Made by a program: the position numbers and the translations under genes
Shown here: in pieces, positions 44,420 to 52,679 of the stretch
Position numbering within the stretch: the stretch's first letter is position 1
How the letters are laid out: the number at the start of each line of letters is the position of its first letter
NCBI RefSeq assembly: GCF_011300875.1
Contig: NZ_CP049862.1
Span: 310,001-374,000, forward strand
Direction: 5' to 3'
Source of the DNA: Sanguibacter sp. HDW7
Lineage (GTDB): Bacteria; Actinomycetota; Actinomycetes; Actinomycetales; Cellulomonadaceae
DNA: 64,000 nt
Notes under the pieces: generated by a model
What the model saw: the letters and a program-made list of their open reading frames with translations, nothing else
The model's database searches: none
Told to the model about the DNA's origin: nothing

Positions 44420-46657
44420 TCAGCCTGCGGCCGGTGCGGACCCGTCGGGCAGCGAGCCCGTCGACCCTGCCATGTGCTTGACGCGCGAGGAGATCTCGAC
44501 GTGCCGGCCCTTGACCATCGGGCGCTGCTGCGGGTTGCCGAGGTAGCCGCAGGTGCGCTTGACGACGTCGCACGTGCGCGGGTCGTCGTTGCCGCACGCG
44601 GGGCATGCGAAGCCGCGGGCCGTCGGCGTGAAGTCGCCCTTGTAGTCGCACTCGAGGCAGTGGTCGATCGGCGTGTTCGTGCCGAGGTAGCCGACGCGGT
44701 CGTACGCGTAGTCCCACACGGCCTCGAGGGCCTTGGGGTTCTGCTGGAGGACCGGGTACTCGCAGTAGTGGATGAACCCGCCCGACGTCAGCGGTGCGTA
44801 CTCCATCTCGAAGTCGAGCTTCTCGAAGGGGGTCGGCGCCTTGCGGACGTCGTAGTGGAAGGAGTTCGTGTAGTAGCCCTTGTCGGTGATGTTCTCGACG
44901 TCGCCGAACTTCTTCGCGTCGAGCCGCGCGAAGCGGTCGGTGAGGGACTCGCTCGGCGTCGCGTAGACGGAGAACTGGTAGTGGTGCTCCTTCGTCCAGG
45001 CCTTCGCGTGGTCGGCGAGGGTCCGCAGGACGCGGAGCGTGAACTCCTTCGCCTCGGGCGAAGACTCCCACTCGCCGCCGAAGAATGCGGCGGCGGCCTC
45101 GTAGAGGCCGATGTACCCGAGCGACACCGTCGCGCGGCCGTCGCGGAAGAGCGAGTCGACGTTGTCGGACGGCACGAGACGCTTGCCGAACGCGCCGTGG
45201 CGGTAGAGGATCGGCGCGTTCGCCGGCACGGCCTCCTTGCACCGCTCGACGCGGTAGAGGAGAGCGTCGTGCACGGTGTCGAGCCGCTCGTCGAGCAGCG
45301 CCCAGAACGCGTCGAGGTCGCCGCGCGTCTCGAGCGCGATGCGCGGCACGTTGAGCGTGACGACGCCGAGGTTCATGCGCCCCTCGACGACGTCGTCGCC
45401 GTTCTCGTCCGTCCAGCCCTGGAGGAACGAGCGGCAGCCCATGGGTGCCTTGAACGAGCCGGTGAGCTCGACGATCTTGTCGTAGCTGAGGATGTCCGGG
45501 TACATGCGCTTCGTCGAGCACTCGACGGCGAGCTGCTTGAGGTCGTAGTTCGGGTCCGACGCCTCGAGGTTCGTGCCGCGGCGCAGCGTGAAGATGAGCT
45601 TGGGGAAGATCGCGGTGCGGCGCTCCTTGCCGAGGCCGAGGATGCGGACCTCGAGGATGGCCCGCTGGATCTCGCGCGAGAACCAGCTCGTGCCGAGGCC
45701 GAAGCCGACCGACGTGAACGGCGTCTGCCCGTTGGACGTGAAGAGGGTGTTGATCTCGTACTCGAGGGACTGCATCGAGTCGTAGATGTCCTTGCTCGTC
45801 TTGGCGCGCGCGTAGTCCTCACGCCGGGACGGGTCGTCGATCCACTGCTCGGCCTCCTCGAGGTGCTTGGCGTAGTTGCGCTCGGCGTAGGGCGCGAGGA
45901 GCTCGTCGATGCGGTTGACGGAGCAGCCGCCGTACTGGCTCGAGGAGACGTTCGCGATGATCTGCGTGATCTGCGCGGTGGCCGTCTGGATGGAGCGCGG
46001 CGGGGACACCTGGGCGTTGCCGATGCGGAAGCCCTCGGAGAGCATCGCGTGGAAGTCGATGAGGCAGCAGTTCGTCATCGGCGCGTAGGGGTGGTAGTCG
46101 AGGTCGTGGTAGTGGATGTCGCCCTTGGCGTGGGCGTTGGCGACGTGCGCGGGGAGCATGCGCAGGCCGATGGCCTTGCCGACCGCGCCGGCGGTGAGGT
46201 CGCGCTGGGTGTTGAAGACGTCGGCGTCCTTGTTGGCGTTCTCGTGGACGACCGTCGAGTCCTTGCCGACGAGCTGGTCGATCGAGTGGTTCACGTCGAG
46301 GGCCTGCGAGCGCGCGAGGTCGCGCTGCACGCGGTAGTCGATGTACGCCTTGGTGACGTCGTACTCGTGGGAGGACAGGAGGGTGTGCTCGACGACGTTC
46401 TGGATCTCGTAGATCTGCACCGTGCCCGCGTAGCGGCTGTGGAGCTCGGCGAGGGCGCGCTCGACGATGTCGGCGATGGTGAGCTGGTGGAGCGCGGTGA
46501 TGTCGCCGTGGACCTCGACGAAGGCCTTGGTGACGGCCGCGGTGATGCGGCTCGTGTCGAAGGGGAGGGCGCGCCCGTCGCGCTTGCGCACCGTGAGGGT
46601 GCCCTCGGGTGCGTCGGGCTGTGCGTCCTGCTCGGTTCCGTCCAGCATGATCGTCAC
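44420..46657 (-). CDS. nrdD: Anaerobic (class III) ribonucleoside-triphosphate reductase
   Basis: 745 residues. Reduces NTPs to dNTPs without oxygen. ATP-cone at the N terminus (LTVRKRDGRALPFDTSRITAAV), core (MTNCCLIDFHAML; SSQYGGCSVNRIDELL), zinc site CLECDYKGDF/CPACG, and the radical site RTCGYLG with Gly about 704. GTG start chosen. Preceded by two NrdR boxes. The window has no aerobic partner nearby, though one may exist elsewhere. Indicates facultative anaerobic growth. Confidence 0.96.
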   Translation of the reverse strand: MTIMLDGTEQDAQPDAPEGTLTVRKRDGRALPFDTSRITAAVTKAFVEVHGDITALHQLTIADIVERALAELHSRYAGTVQIYEIQNVVEHTLLSSHEYDVTKAYIDYRVQRDLARSQALDVNHSIDQLVGKDSTVVHENANKDADVFNTQRDLTAGAVGKAIGLRMLPAHVANAHAKGDIHYHDLDYHPYAPMTNCCLIDFHAMLSEGFRIGNAQVSPPRSIQTATAQITQIIANVSSSQYGGCSVNRIDELLAPYAERNYAKHLEEAEQWIDDPSRREDYARAKTSKDIYDSMQSLEYEINTLFTSNGQTPFTSVGFGLGTSWFSREIQRAILEVRILGLGKERRTAIFPKLIFTLRRGTNLEASDPNYDLKQLAVECSTKRMYPDILSYDKIVELTGSFKAPMGCRSFLQGWTDENGDDVVEGRMNLGVVTLNVPRIALETRGDLDAFWALLDERLDTVHDALLYRVERCKEAVPANAPILYRHGAFGKRLVPSDNVDSLFRDGRATVSLGYIGLYEAAAAFFGGEWESSPEAKEFTLRVLRTLADHAKAWTKEHHYQFSVYATPSESLTDRFARLDAKKFGDVENITDKGYYTNSFHYDVRKAPTPFEKLDFEMEYAPLTSGGFIHYCEYPVLQQNPKALEAVWDYAYDRVGYLGTNTPIDHCLECDYKGDFTPTARGFACPACGNDDPRTCDVVKRTCGYLGNPQQRPMVKGRHVEISSRVKHMAGSTGSLPDGSAPAAG

Positions 46658-46688
46658 GATGTCTTCCGCCCTGTCTCCGTTGGCCGAG

Positions 46689-46736
46689 CACTACATCTAG
46701 TGGTGGAGCGCGGTTGCAAGACTAGATCTTGTGGTT
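46689..46736. promoter_or_regulatory. Two NrdR boxes upstream of nrdD
   Basis: CACTACATCTAGTGGTG at 46689-46705 and GACTAGATCTTGTGGTT at 46720-46736 match the NrdR consensus (ACACWATATCTWGTG core). They are offset by 31 bp, three helical turns, as known for cooperative binding. They lie 32-79 bp upstream of the nrdD start and should repress it when dNTP or ATP levels are high. Confidence 0.88.
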
Positions 46737-46855
46737 ATGGCGGAGTGGGACCTAGGTCCCACCCGGTCGTCGTGATGCCGTTGCGGCGGCGGGAAACCGC
46801 CGCGGAACCTCACGCGTGTCATTTCCCGCGCCCGACGTGTCGTTACGCTCGCCCC

Positions 46856-47425
46856 ATGACCGACGACGCTCCCGACGACGCCTCCGCCGACAAGACCCCT
46901 GCCGCCGCGTCCCGCCGACGTTGGGTCCACTGGGCCATCGTCGCCGGCCTGTGCGCCGCCGTGTGGCTCTTCGTCGGCCTCACGCCGATCGTCACCGCCG
47001 GCGCGCTCCACGGCGCCGTCCCCGTCGACGAGGCCGACGGTCCCGTGAGCTCGGTCTGGGTGCGGCTGCACAACGGAACGATGGCGACGGTCACCGTCAC
47101 TGCCGGCGACGACGCGACGCCCCGCGACGTCGACGTCCGCCTCCGCCCGCTCGTCGTCGATGCGACGGGCGCGCTCGTGGGCGACGTCGGTTCGGGGGCG
47201 CGCGCCGTGAAGATCCCTGGGGGCGGCGACGTCGCCCTCGAGGTCGTGTTCCCCGAAGGCTGCCCGGGCCTCCCTGCGGGCCCCGTCGACGGTGCGCCGT
47301 CCGACGCGATCGGGCGCATCGCGCTCCATGTCCGCACGCTCGGCCTGCCGCGCACGGTGACGGTCGACCTCCCGGCCGCCTACGAGGCCCATTTCGTGCA
47401 GGACCGCTCGCTGCCCTGCGCGTGA
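46856..47425 (+). CDS. Single-pass membrane protein, paralogue family member A
   Basis: 189 residues. Cytoplasmic Asp/Ala-rich head, one helix (WAIVAGLCAAVWLFVGLTPI), and an extracellular β-rich domain (VWVRLHNGTMATVTVTAGDD; VDLPAAYEAHFVQDRSLP) ending in a Cys-containing tail (SLPCA). Related at low level to the 47471 and 50349 proteins. ATG is preceded by TACGCT six bases upstream, so the mRNA is likely leaderless. Divergent from nrdD. Function unknown. Confidence 0.65.
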   Translation: MTDDAPDDASADKTPAAASRRRWVHWAIVAGLCAAVWLFVGLTPIVTAGALHGAVPVDEADGPVSSVWVRLHNGTMATVTVTAGDDATPRDVDVRLRPLVVDATGALVGDVGSGARAVKIPGGGDVALEVVFPEGCPGLPAGPVDGAPSDAIGRIALHVRTLGLPRTVTVDLPAAYEAHFVQDRSLPCA

Positions 47426-47470
47426 TGATCGATCGTTGACGGCGGTGCGCGGGTCCGCGACGATGCGGGC

Positions 47471-48130
47471 ATGACGAGCGACGATGGTGCCGCGCCTGAG
47501 GCAGCCGTGCCTGACGTGGCCGGGGCGGGCGTCGTGACGACGGCGCTGCCAGGCCGCCGCGCCAGATGGTTGGCCGTCGCCGGCGTGCTCCTCCTGGTCG
47601 CGGCTCTGGCCGCGAGCGTGTGGTGGCAGGCGCGGCCTCGTGCCACGCCGCACGTCGCTGTCGCCGGGACGACCTGGCCGAGCGCGTACGTCGAGACGGA
47701 GGATCCGATCGACGGCGAGCTGCGGTACGTCCTCACGGATCCGGGTCCGGACGGCACGGCGTACGTGTTCGACATCGTCAACGACGGGTCGTCGGCGGTG
47801 ACGGTCGCCTCGCACCCGACGGTCGACAGACCTCGCGATGCCCGGCGTGCGGGCGTCGTCCTCACGCCCCTCGACGCGGCCGGCGGGACGGACGCTGCCG
47901 GCGAGCCGGGTCCCACGATCCGCCTCGAGCCGGGGGAGGCCGCGAAGCTCGAGCTGCGGCCGCTGTGGGAGTGTGCCCCGTTCGTGGCGGGGACGCTCCT
48001 CGGGATCGACAGCGTCGACGTCGACGTGACGGCGCAGGGGGTCACGCGGACGCAGACGATCGCGCTGCCGGTGGGACTGTTCCTGAGGACGACGGTCGAC
48101 CTCGACCCTGGTCCGGAGTGGGGCTGCTGA
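47471..48130 (+). CDS. Single-pass membrane protein, paralogue family member B
   Basis: 219 residues. Helix at about 33-51 (WLAVAGVLLLVAALAASVWW), then an extracellular domain: GPDGTAYVFDIVNDGSSAVT, RRAGVVLTPLD, RLEPGEAAKLELRPLWEC and GVTRTQTIALPVGLFLRTTV, ending EWGC. Matches 50349 throughout. TTGACG-17-GACGAT lies six bases before the ATG. Probably an Ig-like ectodomain; role unknown. The conserved terminal Cys may pair with the Cys in LWEC. Confidence 0.75.
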   Translation: MTSDDGAAPEAAVPDVAGAGVVTTALPGRRARWLAVAGVLLLVAALAASVWWQARPRATPHVAVAGTTWPSAYVETEDPIDGELRYVLTDPGPDGTAYVFDIVNDGSSAVTVASHPTVDRPRDARRAGVVLTPLDAAGGTDAAGEPGPTIRLEPGEAAKLELRPLWECAPFVAGTLLGIDSVDVDVTAQGVTRTQTIALPVGLFLRTTVDLDPGPEWGC

Positions 48131-48160
48131 CCCACACTTGACGTCCGCCTCGGTTCCATG

Positions 48161-48182
48161 GTTCATTACTCAAGTAATGAAC
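48161..48182. promoter_or_regulatory. GntR (YtrA-type) operator
   Basis: A perfect palindrome: 10-bp arms GTTCATTACT and AGTAATGAAC with a 2-bp spacer (48161-48182), 21 bp before the GntR start. TTGACG at 48138 is a likely -35; the operator covers the -10 and start region, so autorepression is expected. Confidence 0.85.
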
Positions 48183-48202
48183 TAGCGAACAGGGAGGTCG
48201 TG

Positions 48203-48571
48203 ATGTTCGACGGACCCGAACCGATCTACGTGCAGATCGCGACATGGGTGCGCACGCAGATCCTCGCCGGCGACCTCGCCGACGGCGACCAGGTCATGTC
48301 GACGACCCAGCTCTCGACGACCTTCCGGCTCAACCCCGCGACCGCCGCGAAGGCCTACGCGGGGCTCGTCGACGAAGGGCTCCTCGTCAAACGACGCGGC
48401 ATCGGCATGTTCGTCGCCGACGGAGCCCGTGCCGCCCTGCTGGCCGAGCACCGACGCACGTTCTACGTCGACGTCCTCGATCCCGCGCTCGCACGGGCCG
48501 CGCTCCTCGACATCCCCGTCGACGACCTCGTCGACCACGTCCGCACCACCCTCGGAGGTGAACCCCGATGA
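48203..48571 (+). CDS. GntR-family transcriptional regulator, YtrA subfamily
   Basis: 122 residues. Short GntR: winged HTH (IYVQIATWVRTQILAGDLAD; STTQLSTTFRLNPATAAKAY) with a very short C-terminal helix, as in YtrA regulators that control ABC transporters. ATG with GGGAGG; the palindrome 20 bp upstream is its probable target. Overlaps the ATPase gene (ATGA). Confidence 0.92.
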   Translation: MFDGPEPIYVQIATWVRTQILAGDLADGDQVMSTTQLSTTFRLNPATAAKAYAGLVDEGLLVKRRGIGMFVADGARAALLAEHRRTFYVDVLDPALARAALLDIPVDDLVDHVRTTLGGEPR

Positions 48572-49497
48572 CCACCCAGCCCTTCGGCGCCCGGCTCGAG
48601 GGCGTCGCGCTGCGCTACCGCCGCGGCGAGGCCCCAGCGCTCGACGACCTCGACCTCACGATCCGCCCCGGCGTCATCACCGGCCTCCTCGGCCGAAACG
48701 GCGCAGGCAAGTCCACGCTCGGGGCGCTGCTCGCCGGGTGGCGCCGCCCCTCGGCCGGCCGCGTCCTCGTCGGGCCCGACGGAGCCCTCGAGAACCCGTT
48801 CGAGAACACCTGGACCGCGACCGGGACCCAGCTCGTCCGCGAGAGCGGCGACCACTGGGAGGGGACCGCCGCCCGCGACACCCTCGCCTACCACTCCGAG
48901 GTCCGCCCCGGCTGGGACGGCGACCTCGCCGACCATCTCGCCGGTCTCTTCGGCCTCGATCTCGGCACGCATCCCGAGAACCTCTCCCGCGGTCAGCGCT
49001 CTGCCCTCGGCATCGTCGTCGGCCTCGCCTCCCGAGCGCCCCTCACGCTGCTCGACGAGTCCTACCTCGGCCTCGACGCCGCCCACCGCTACGCCTTCTA
49101 CGACGCGCTGCTCGCCGACTACGCCGAGCACCCCCGCACCATCGTCCTGTCGACCCACCTCATCGGCGAGGCCGAACGTCTCTTCGAGGACGTCGTCGTG
49201 CTCGACCGCGGCAAGGTCCTGCTCGCCGAGAGCGCCGACGACGTCCGCGCCCGCGGCGTCACCCTCACCGGCCCGACGGCCGAGGTCCACCGCGCCGCGG
49301 GGGACCGCCCCGTGCTCGCACGGCAGAGCCTCGGCGCCACGACTCGCGTGACGCTCGACGGCGCCCTCACCGCGGCCGAGCGCGACGCCGCACGCGCCGC
49401 GGGCCTCGAGGTCGGGGGCGTCTCCGTCCAGGACCTCTTCGTCCACCTCACCGGCGGCGCCACGGGCGCCACCGTCGACCCCGAGGAGCAGCGATGA
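48568..49497 (+). CDS. ABC transporter ATP-binding protein, Ytr/Bcr type
   Basis: 309 residues. Walker A GRNGAGKS at 42-49, signature LSRGQRSALGIVVGLA (LSRGQ rather than LSGGQ), Walker B LTLLDESYLGLDA (Ser where the family usually has Pro) and H-loop VLSTHLIGEAE. The C-terminal 80 residues are a non-catalytic domain typical of regulator-linked transporters. Transported substance unknown, possibly envelope-active compounds such as peptide antibiotics. Confidence 0.88.
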   Translation: MTTQPFGARLEGVALRYRRGEAPALDDLDLTIRPGVITGLLGRNGAGKSTLGALLAGWRRPSAGRVLVGPDGALENPFENTWTATGTQLVRESGDHWEGTAARDTLAYHSEVRPGWDGDLADHLAGLFGLDLGTHPENLSRGQRSALGIVVGLASRAPLTLLDESYLGLDAAHRYAFYDALLADYAEHPRTIVLSTHLIGEAERLFEDVVVLDRGKVLLAESADDVRARGVTLTGPTAEVHRAAGDRPVLARQSLGATTRVTLDGALTAAERDAARAAGLEVGGVSVQDLFVHLTGGATGATVDPEEQR

Positions 49498-50231
49498 CCG
49501 CGACCCTCGACCGCGCGACCTTCGTCGCCGCCGCCGAGCGGCGCGCCACCCGCGCCGTCACCGTCAACACCGTCGCCTCCGCCTGGTGGGTCGGCGGGTG
49601 GTTCTGGGTGATCTACGTCCTCGTCCTCGCGGTGCTCACGGTGGTGTTCGTCGCTGTCGACGAGGCTGGTGCACGGTCGGCCTCCGGGAGCTTCGGCGCC
49701 CCGTGGGTGTTCGTCTTCGTCATGGGCATCGTCCTCACGAGCCAGACGGCGACGCTCCACCTGGTCGCCGGCGGCACCCGGCGCACGTTCCTGCGAGGCG
49801 GACGGTGGTCCGCGGTCGGCGTCGGCGTGACCTTCGGCATCGCCAGCTGGGCGCTGCTCGTCCTGCGCGACACCGTCGTGCGGCTGCTCGGCCATGAGGT
49901 CGCCCCGGTCGACGGCGTGCTCGACGCCGCGGGGAGCGGACTGTGGCTCGCGCTCCTCGTCCACGTCGTCGCCTCGGTCGCGCTCTTCGCCACCGGCGCG
50001 CTCGTCGGGCTCGCGTTCCGCAGGCTCGGAGGGTGGTTCGGGACGCTCGCGCTCCCGCTCACGCTCCTGCCCGGCGGGCTCGCCCTCTGGGCGTTCGAGC
50101 GGGCTGCGGTCGACGGCTCGACGGCGCCCGACGCCCGCGCCTGGCTCGTCGTCCTCGTCGGAGGGGTCGCCGCGACGCTCGCCGCCTGGTGGGGCGCGTG
50201 GCTCGTGGGGCGGGACGCCCCCGTGCGGTGA
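49494..50231 (+). CDS. ABC transporter permease
   Basis: 245 residues with six membrane segments: FWVIYVLVLAVLTVVFVAVD, WVFVFVMGIVLTSQTATLHL, WSAVGVGVTFGIASWALLVL, LWLALLVHVVASVALFATGA, GTLALPLTLLPGGLALWAFE and AWLVVLVGGVAATLAAWWGA. Fits an ABC-2-like partner of the ATPase it overlaps. No family signature beyond that. Confidence 0.8.
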   Translation: MTATLDRATFVAAAERRATRAVTVNTVASAWWVGGWFWVIYVLVLAVLTVVFVAVDEAGARSASGSFGAPWVFVFVMGIVLTSQTATLHLVAGGTRRTFLRGGRWSAVGVGVTFGIASWALLVLRDTVVRLLGHEVAPVDGVLDAAGSGLWLALLVHVVASVALFATGALVGLAFRRLGGWFGTLALPLTLLPGGLALWAFERAAVDGSTAPDARAWLVVLVGGVAATLAAWWGAWLVGRDAPVR

Positions 50232-50348
50232 CGTGGAGCCGAGCCTCCGACGGGTGTGCGGCACGGGGCGCCTGCGGGCGGCCCGTGCCGCTGCCTCGTC
50301 GCCGCGGCAGACCTTGACCCCGGTCCGAACCTCCGGGAGCATCCCGGT

Positions 50349-51008
50349 ATGAGCATCTCGAACGAGGTGAGGGTCGATGACGAGACCGGTGCGTCGCCTG
50401 CGGATCCCGGACGTCGCCGGTCGCCGGTCCGCCGCGTCGTGATCGTCGTCGTCGCGATGGTGGCCGTGGCTGCTCTCGCGGCCGCAGGCGTGTGGGCGAC
50501 GACGCCGCGCCTCGATCACAGCGGCTCCGTCTGGGGCAGTCTCTACGAGGACACGGCGCGCTTCCCCGCGGAGAACCTCGCCGTCGTCGTCACGGACCCG
50601 ACGGGTCCGGACGACACCGCGTACGCGTGGGACATCCGCAACGACGGGCCGTTTCCGGTGACCGTCGCCTCGAAGGTGGCGGCCGGGGAGATCCATGACC
50701 TGCGCCGCGCAGGAGTCCTCCTCACGCGGGTCGCGCCCGAGGGGGGCACGGTGACGACCGGCGAGCCGGTGCGGTCGCTGCGCCTCGAGCCGGGCGAGCG
50801 CGTGAAGATCGAGGCGCGGCCGATGTGGGCGTGCGGGTCGTCGGACGGCTCCGTGATGTACAGCGCGGGCGTCGCAGAGGGCATCAGCACGATCGATGTC
50901 GACGTGACGACGCTCGGCGTCACGCGCACGCAGACGCTGCAGATCCCGCAGACGCTCTTCCTCATGACGACGGCGGACCTCTCGCCCGGCGCGGCGTGGG
51001 GCTGCTGA
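50349..51008 (+). CDS. Single-pass membrane protein, paralogue family member C
   Basis: 219 residues. One helix (VVIVVVAMVAVAALAAAGVW), then GPDDTAYAWDIRNDGPFPVT, DLRRAGVLLTRVAPEG, LRLEPGERVKIEARPMWACG and GVTRTQTLQIPQTLFLMTTA, ending AWGC. It parallels the 47471 protein at nearly every segment. TTGACC-17-GAGCAT then six bases to ATG repeats the layout of that gene. Follows the permease by 117 bp. Confidence 0.75.
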   Translation: MSISNEVRVDDETGASPADPGRRRSPVRRVVIVVVAMVAVAALAAAGVWATTPRLDHSGSVWGSLYEDTARFPAENLAVVVTDPTGPDDTAYAWDIRNDGPFPVTVASKVAAGEIHDLRRAGVLLTRVAPEGGTVTTGEPVRSLRLEPGERVKIEARPMWACGSSDGSVMYSAGVAEGISTIDVDVTTLGVTRTQTLQIPQTLFLMTTADLSPGAAWGC

Positions 51009-51100
51009 TCGCCGCGCCTCCGGCCGCGATCCGGGAACGTGCGGACCAGCACGTGGACGCCCTTTTCGGCAGGCAAGACGCGCGTGCTAGCCTCGCTCAC

Positions 51101-51166
51101 ATGCAGATCCGTCGGTATTGGCGCTTTACGCAGGCTCCTGGTGGGGCCTCGCGGGCGTGCGCCTGA
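51101..51166 (+). CDS. Aromatic amino-acid leader peptide upstream of the DAHP synthase gene
   Basis: 21-codon frame MQIRRYWRFTQAPGG... with Tyr, Trp and Phe codons in a row (YWRF). TAGCCT lies eight bases before the ATG, so the leader is leaderless. A 13-bp hairpin (51133-51189) overlaps its end and a second hairpin (51195-51224) follows, all upstream of aroG. This fits attenuation by charged aromatic tRNAs, although the terminator lacks a T run. Peptide synthesis is inferred. Confidence 0.62.
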   Translation: MQIRRYWRFTQAPGGASRACA

Positions 51167-51224
51167 CCGACAACTTCCCCACCGGAGCCAGCACAGGGCC
51201 TTGGACGCATCGCGTCCGGGCCCT
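51133..51224 (+). promoter_or_regulatory. Putative aroG attenuator hairpins
   Basis: Hairpin 1: GGCTCC(t)GGTGGGG (51133-51146) with CCCCACCGGAGCC (51177-51189), one bulge. Hairpin 2: AGGGCC..GGACGC (51195-51208) with GCGTCC..GGCCCT (51212-51224). Hairpin 1 covers the leader stop codon. Which alternative fold is the antiterminator is not resolved. Confidence 0.55.
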
Positions 51225-51311
51225 TCGTCATGAGACGGACGGCTTCCGCGGCGACGGGACTCGGCCCATGACGAGGCACCGACACCCCACGACGACCGAG
51301 GAGCACGACCG

Positions 51312-52385
51312 ATGACCGCCACCACCCCGCTCGCCCCCGCGACGAGCGACCTGCGTGTCCGCGAGCTCGACCCGCTGCCCGCGCCCGCCGAGATGCTCGC
51401 CGATCTCCCCCTCACGGGGACCGCGGCCGAGCTCGTCGCACGCTCGCGCGACGAGGTGCGTCGCGTGCTCGCAGGCGAGGACGACCGGCTCGTCGTCGTC
51501 GTCGGCCCGTGCTCCATCCACGACGCGGACGCCGCGCTCGACTACGCGCAGCGCCTCGCGGCGCTCGTGCCCGAGCTCGAGGCCGACCTGTGCGTCGTCA
51601 TGCGCGTGTACTTCGAGAAGCCGCGCACGACCGTCGGCTGGAAGGGGCTCATCAACGACCCCGACCTCGACGGCACGCACGATATCCGCCGCGGCCTGCG
51701 CCTCGCGCGCGAGGTGCTGCTCGGCGTCCTCGACGAGGGCGTCCCGGCGGCGTGCGAGTTCCTCGAGCCGACGAGCCCGCAGTTCATCGCGGACGCCGTG
51801 ACGTGGGGCGCGATCGGCGCCCGCAACGCGGAGTCGCAGGTGCACCGCCAGCTCGCGTCCGGCCTCTCGATGCCCGTGGGCTTCAAGAACGCGACCGACG
51901 GCGACGTGAAGATCGCGGTCGACGGCTGCATCACCGCGGCCGCCGAGCACACGTTCTTCGGCATCGACTCCCAGGGGCGCGCGGCCGCGGTCGCGACCGC
52001 GGGCAACCCCGACTGCCACGTCATCCTGCGCGGCGGCCGCAGCGGCCCCAACTACGACGACGCCTCGGTGTCGGCCGCGCTCGACGTCTCGGAGGCCTCG
52101 GGCCTCGGCCGACGCCTCATGATCGACGCGTCGCACGGCAACTCGGGCAAGTCCTGGGAGCGCCAGGCGGAGGTCGTCCGCGAGATCGGCGCGTCCGTCG
52201 CCGCCGGCAACCGCGAGATCGCCGCCGTCATGATGGAGTCGTTCATCGTCGCCGGAGCGCAGAAGCCCGCGCCGTCGGGCCTCGTCTACGGCCGGTCCGT
52301 CACCGACGAGTGCCTCGACTGGGGCACGACCGCCGAGCTGCTCCGCGGCCTTGCCGCGGACGTGCGGGCGCGTCGCGACGCCTGA
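51312..52385 (+). CDS. aroG: 3-Deoxy-7-phosphoheptulonate (DAHP) synthase, type I (AroF/G/H type)
   Basis: 357 residues. First step of the shikimate pathway, phosphoenolpyruvate plus erythrose-4-phosphate. Motifs: VVVVGPCSIHDADAALDYA, VMRVYFEKPRTTVGWKGLIN, PVGFKNATDGD, RGGRSGPNY and DASHGNSGK. ATG 51312. Full length for the type Iα family. Upstream leader and hairpins suggest control by aromatic amino acids. Confidence 0.96.
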   Translation: MTATTPLAPATSDLRVRELDPLPAPAEMLADLPLTGTAAELVARSRDEVRRVLAGEDDRLVVVVGPCSIHDADAALDYAQRLAALVPELEADLCVVMRVYFEKPRTTVGWKGLINDPDLDGTHDIRRGLRLAREVLLGVLDEGVPAACEFLEPTSPQFIADAVTWGAIGARNAESQVHRQLASGLSMPVGFKNATDGDVKIAVDGCITAAAEHTFFGIDSQGRAAAVATAGNPDCHVILRGGRSGPNYDDASVSAALDVSEASGLGRRLMIDASHGNSGKSWERQAEVVREIGASVAAGNREIAAVMMESFIVAGAQKPAPSGLVYGRSVTDECLDWGTTAELLRGLAADVRARRDA

Positions 52386-52624
52386 TCGCGCGGCGGTCGT
52401 CCTGATCGTGGACCCGTGTCGTCAGAAGACCATCCATACGGCATGATGGGGACGTCGCGTGTACGACCCGACGCAGGGGGCGGGTCGACCGGGACAGCGG
52501 CACCGCTCGCGGTGCCGTCTCGAGAGGGACACGGCTCGCCGTGCACCACCCCCTGAGGCCCGTCTCGCGCTCCGGCGCGAGGCGGGCCTTCACGCTTCCT
52601 GGCCCGCTGCGCCGGCTCCCACCC
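52386..52624. other. Intergenic region between convergent genes
   Basis: About 240 bp with no gene supported. It includes a hairpin, AGGCCCG(t)CTCGCGC...GCGCGAG..CGGGCCT at 52555-52589, which could terminate aroG from the plus side. The remaining sequence is GC-rich with no other clear elements. Confidence 0.45.
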
Positions 52625-52679
52625 GCGACTCGTCGCGTCGTTGCACGCTCCGGGAGTGTGCAGGAGCGCTACGAGTCGG
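52625..52679. repeat. Structured intergenic repeat, copy 1
   Basis: 55-bp element with outer arms GCGACTCGT(c)GCG and CGC(t)ACGAGTCGG and an inner hairpin CACGCTC-CGG-GAGTGTG. About 80% identical to copy 2 (63048-63102). The right arm overlaps the last codons of the sulP gene. Located between aroG and sulP, which converge. Confidence 0.75.

Noticed and set aside
44474-47425. Rightward 983-codon open frame across nrdD
   Set aside because: Composition is Val/Glu/Arg-rich noise and it lies antisense to the unmistakable nrdD. Only its last part is the real 46856 gene.
51118-51315. TTG-started frame with tandem Trp codons (ALYAGSWWGLAG) as the leader peptide
   Set aside because: No promoter or ribosome-binding site fits it and it runs into aroG without a stop before the hairpins. 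The ATG frame starting at 51101 has a -10 box eight bases upstream and stops inside the first hairpin.
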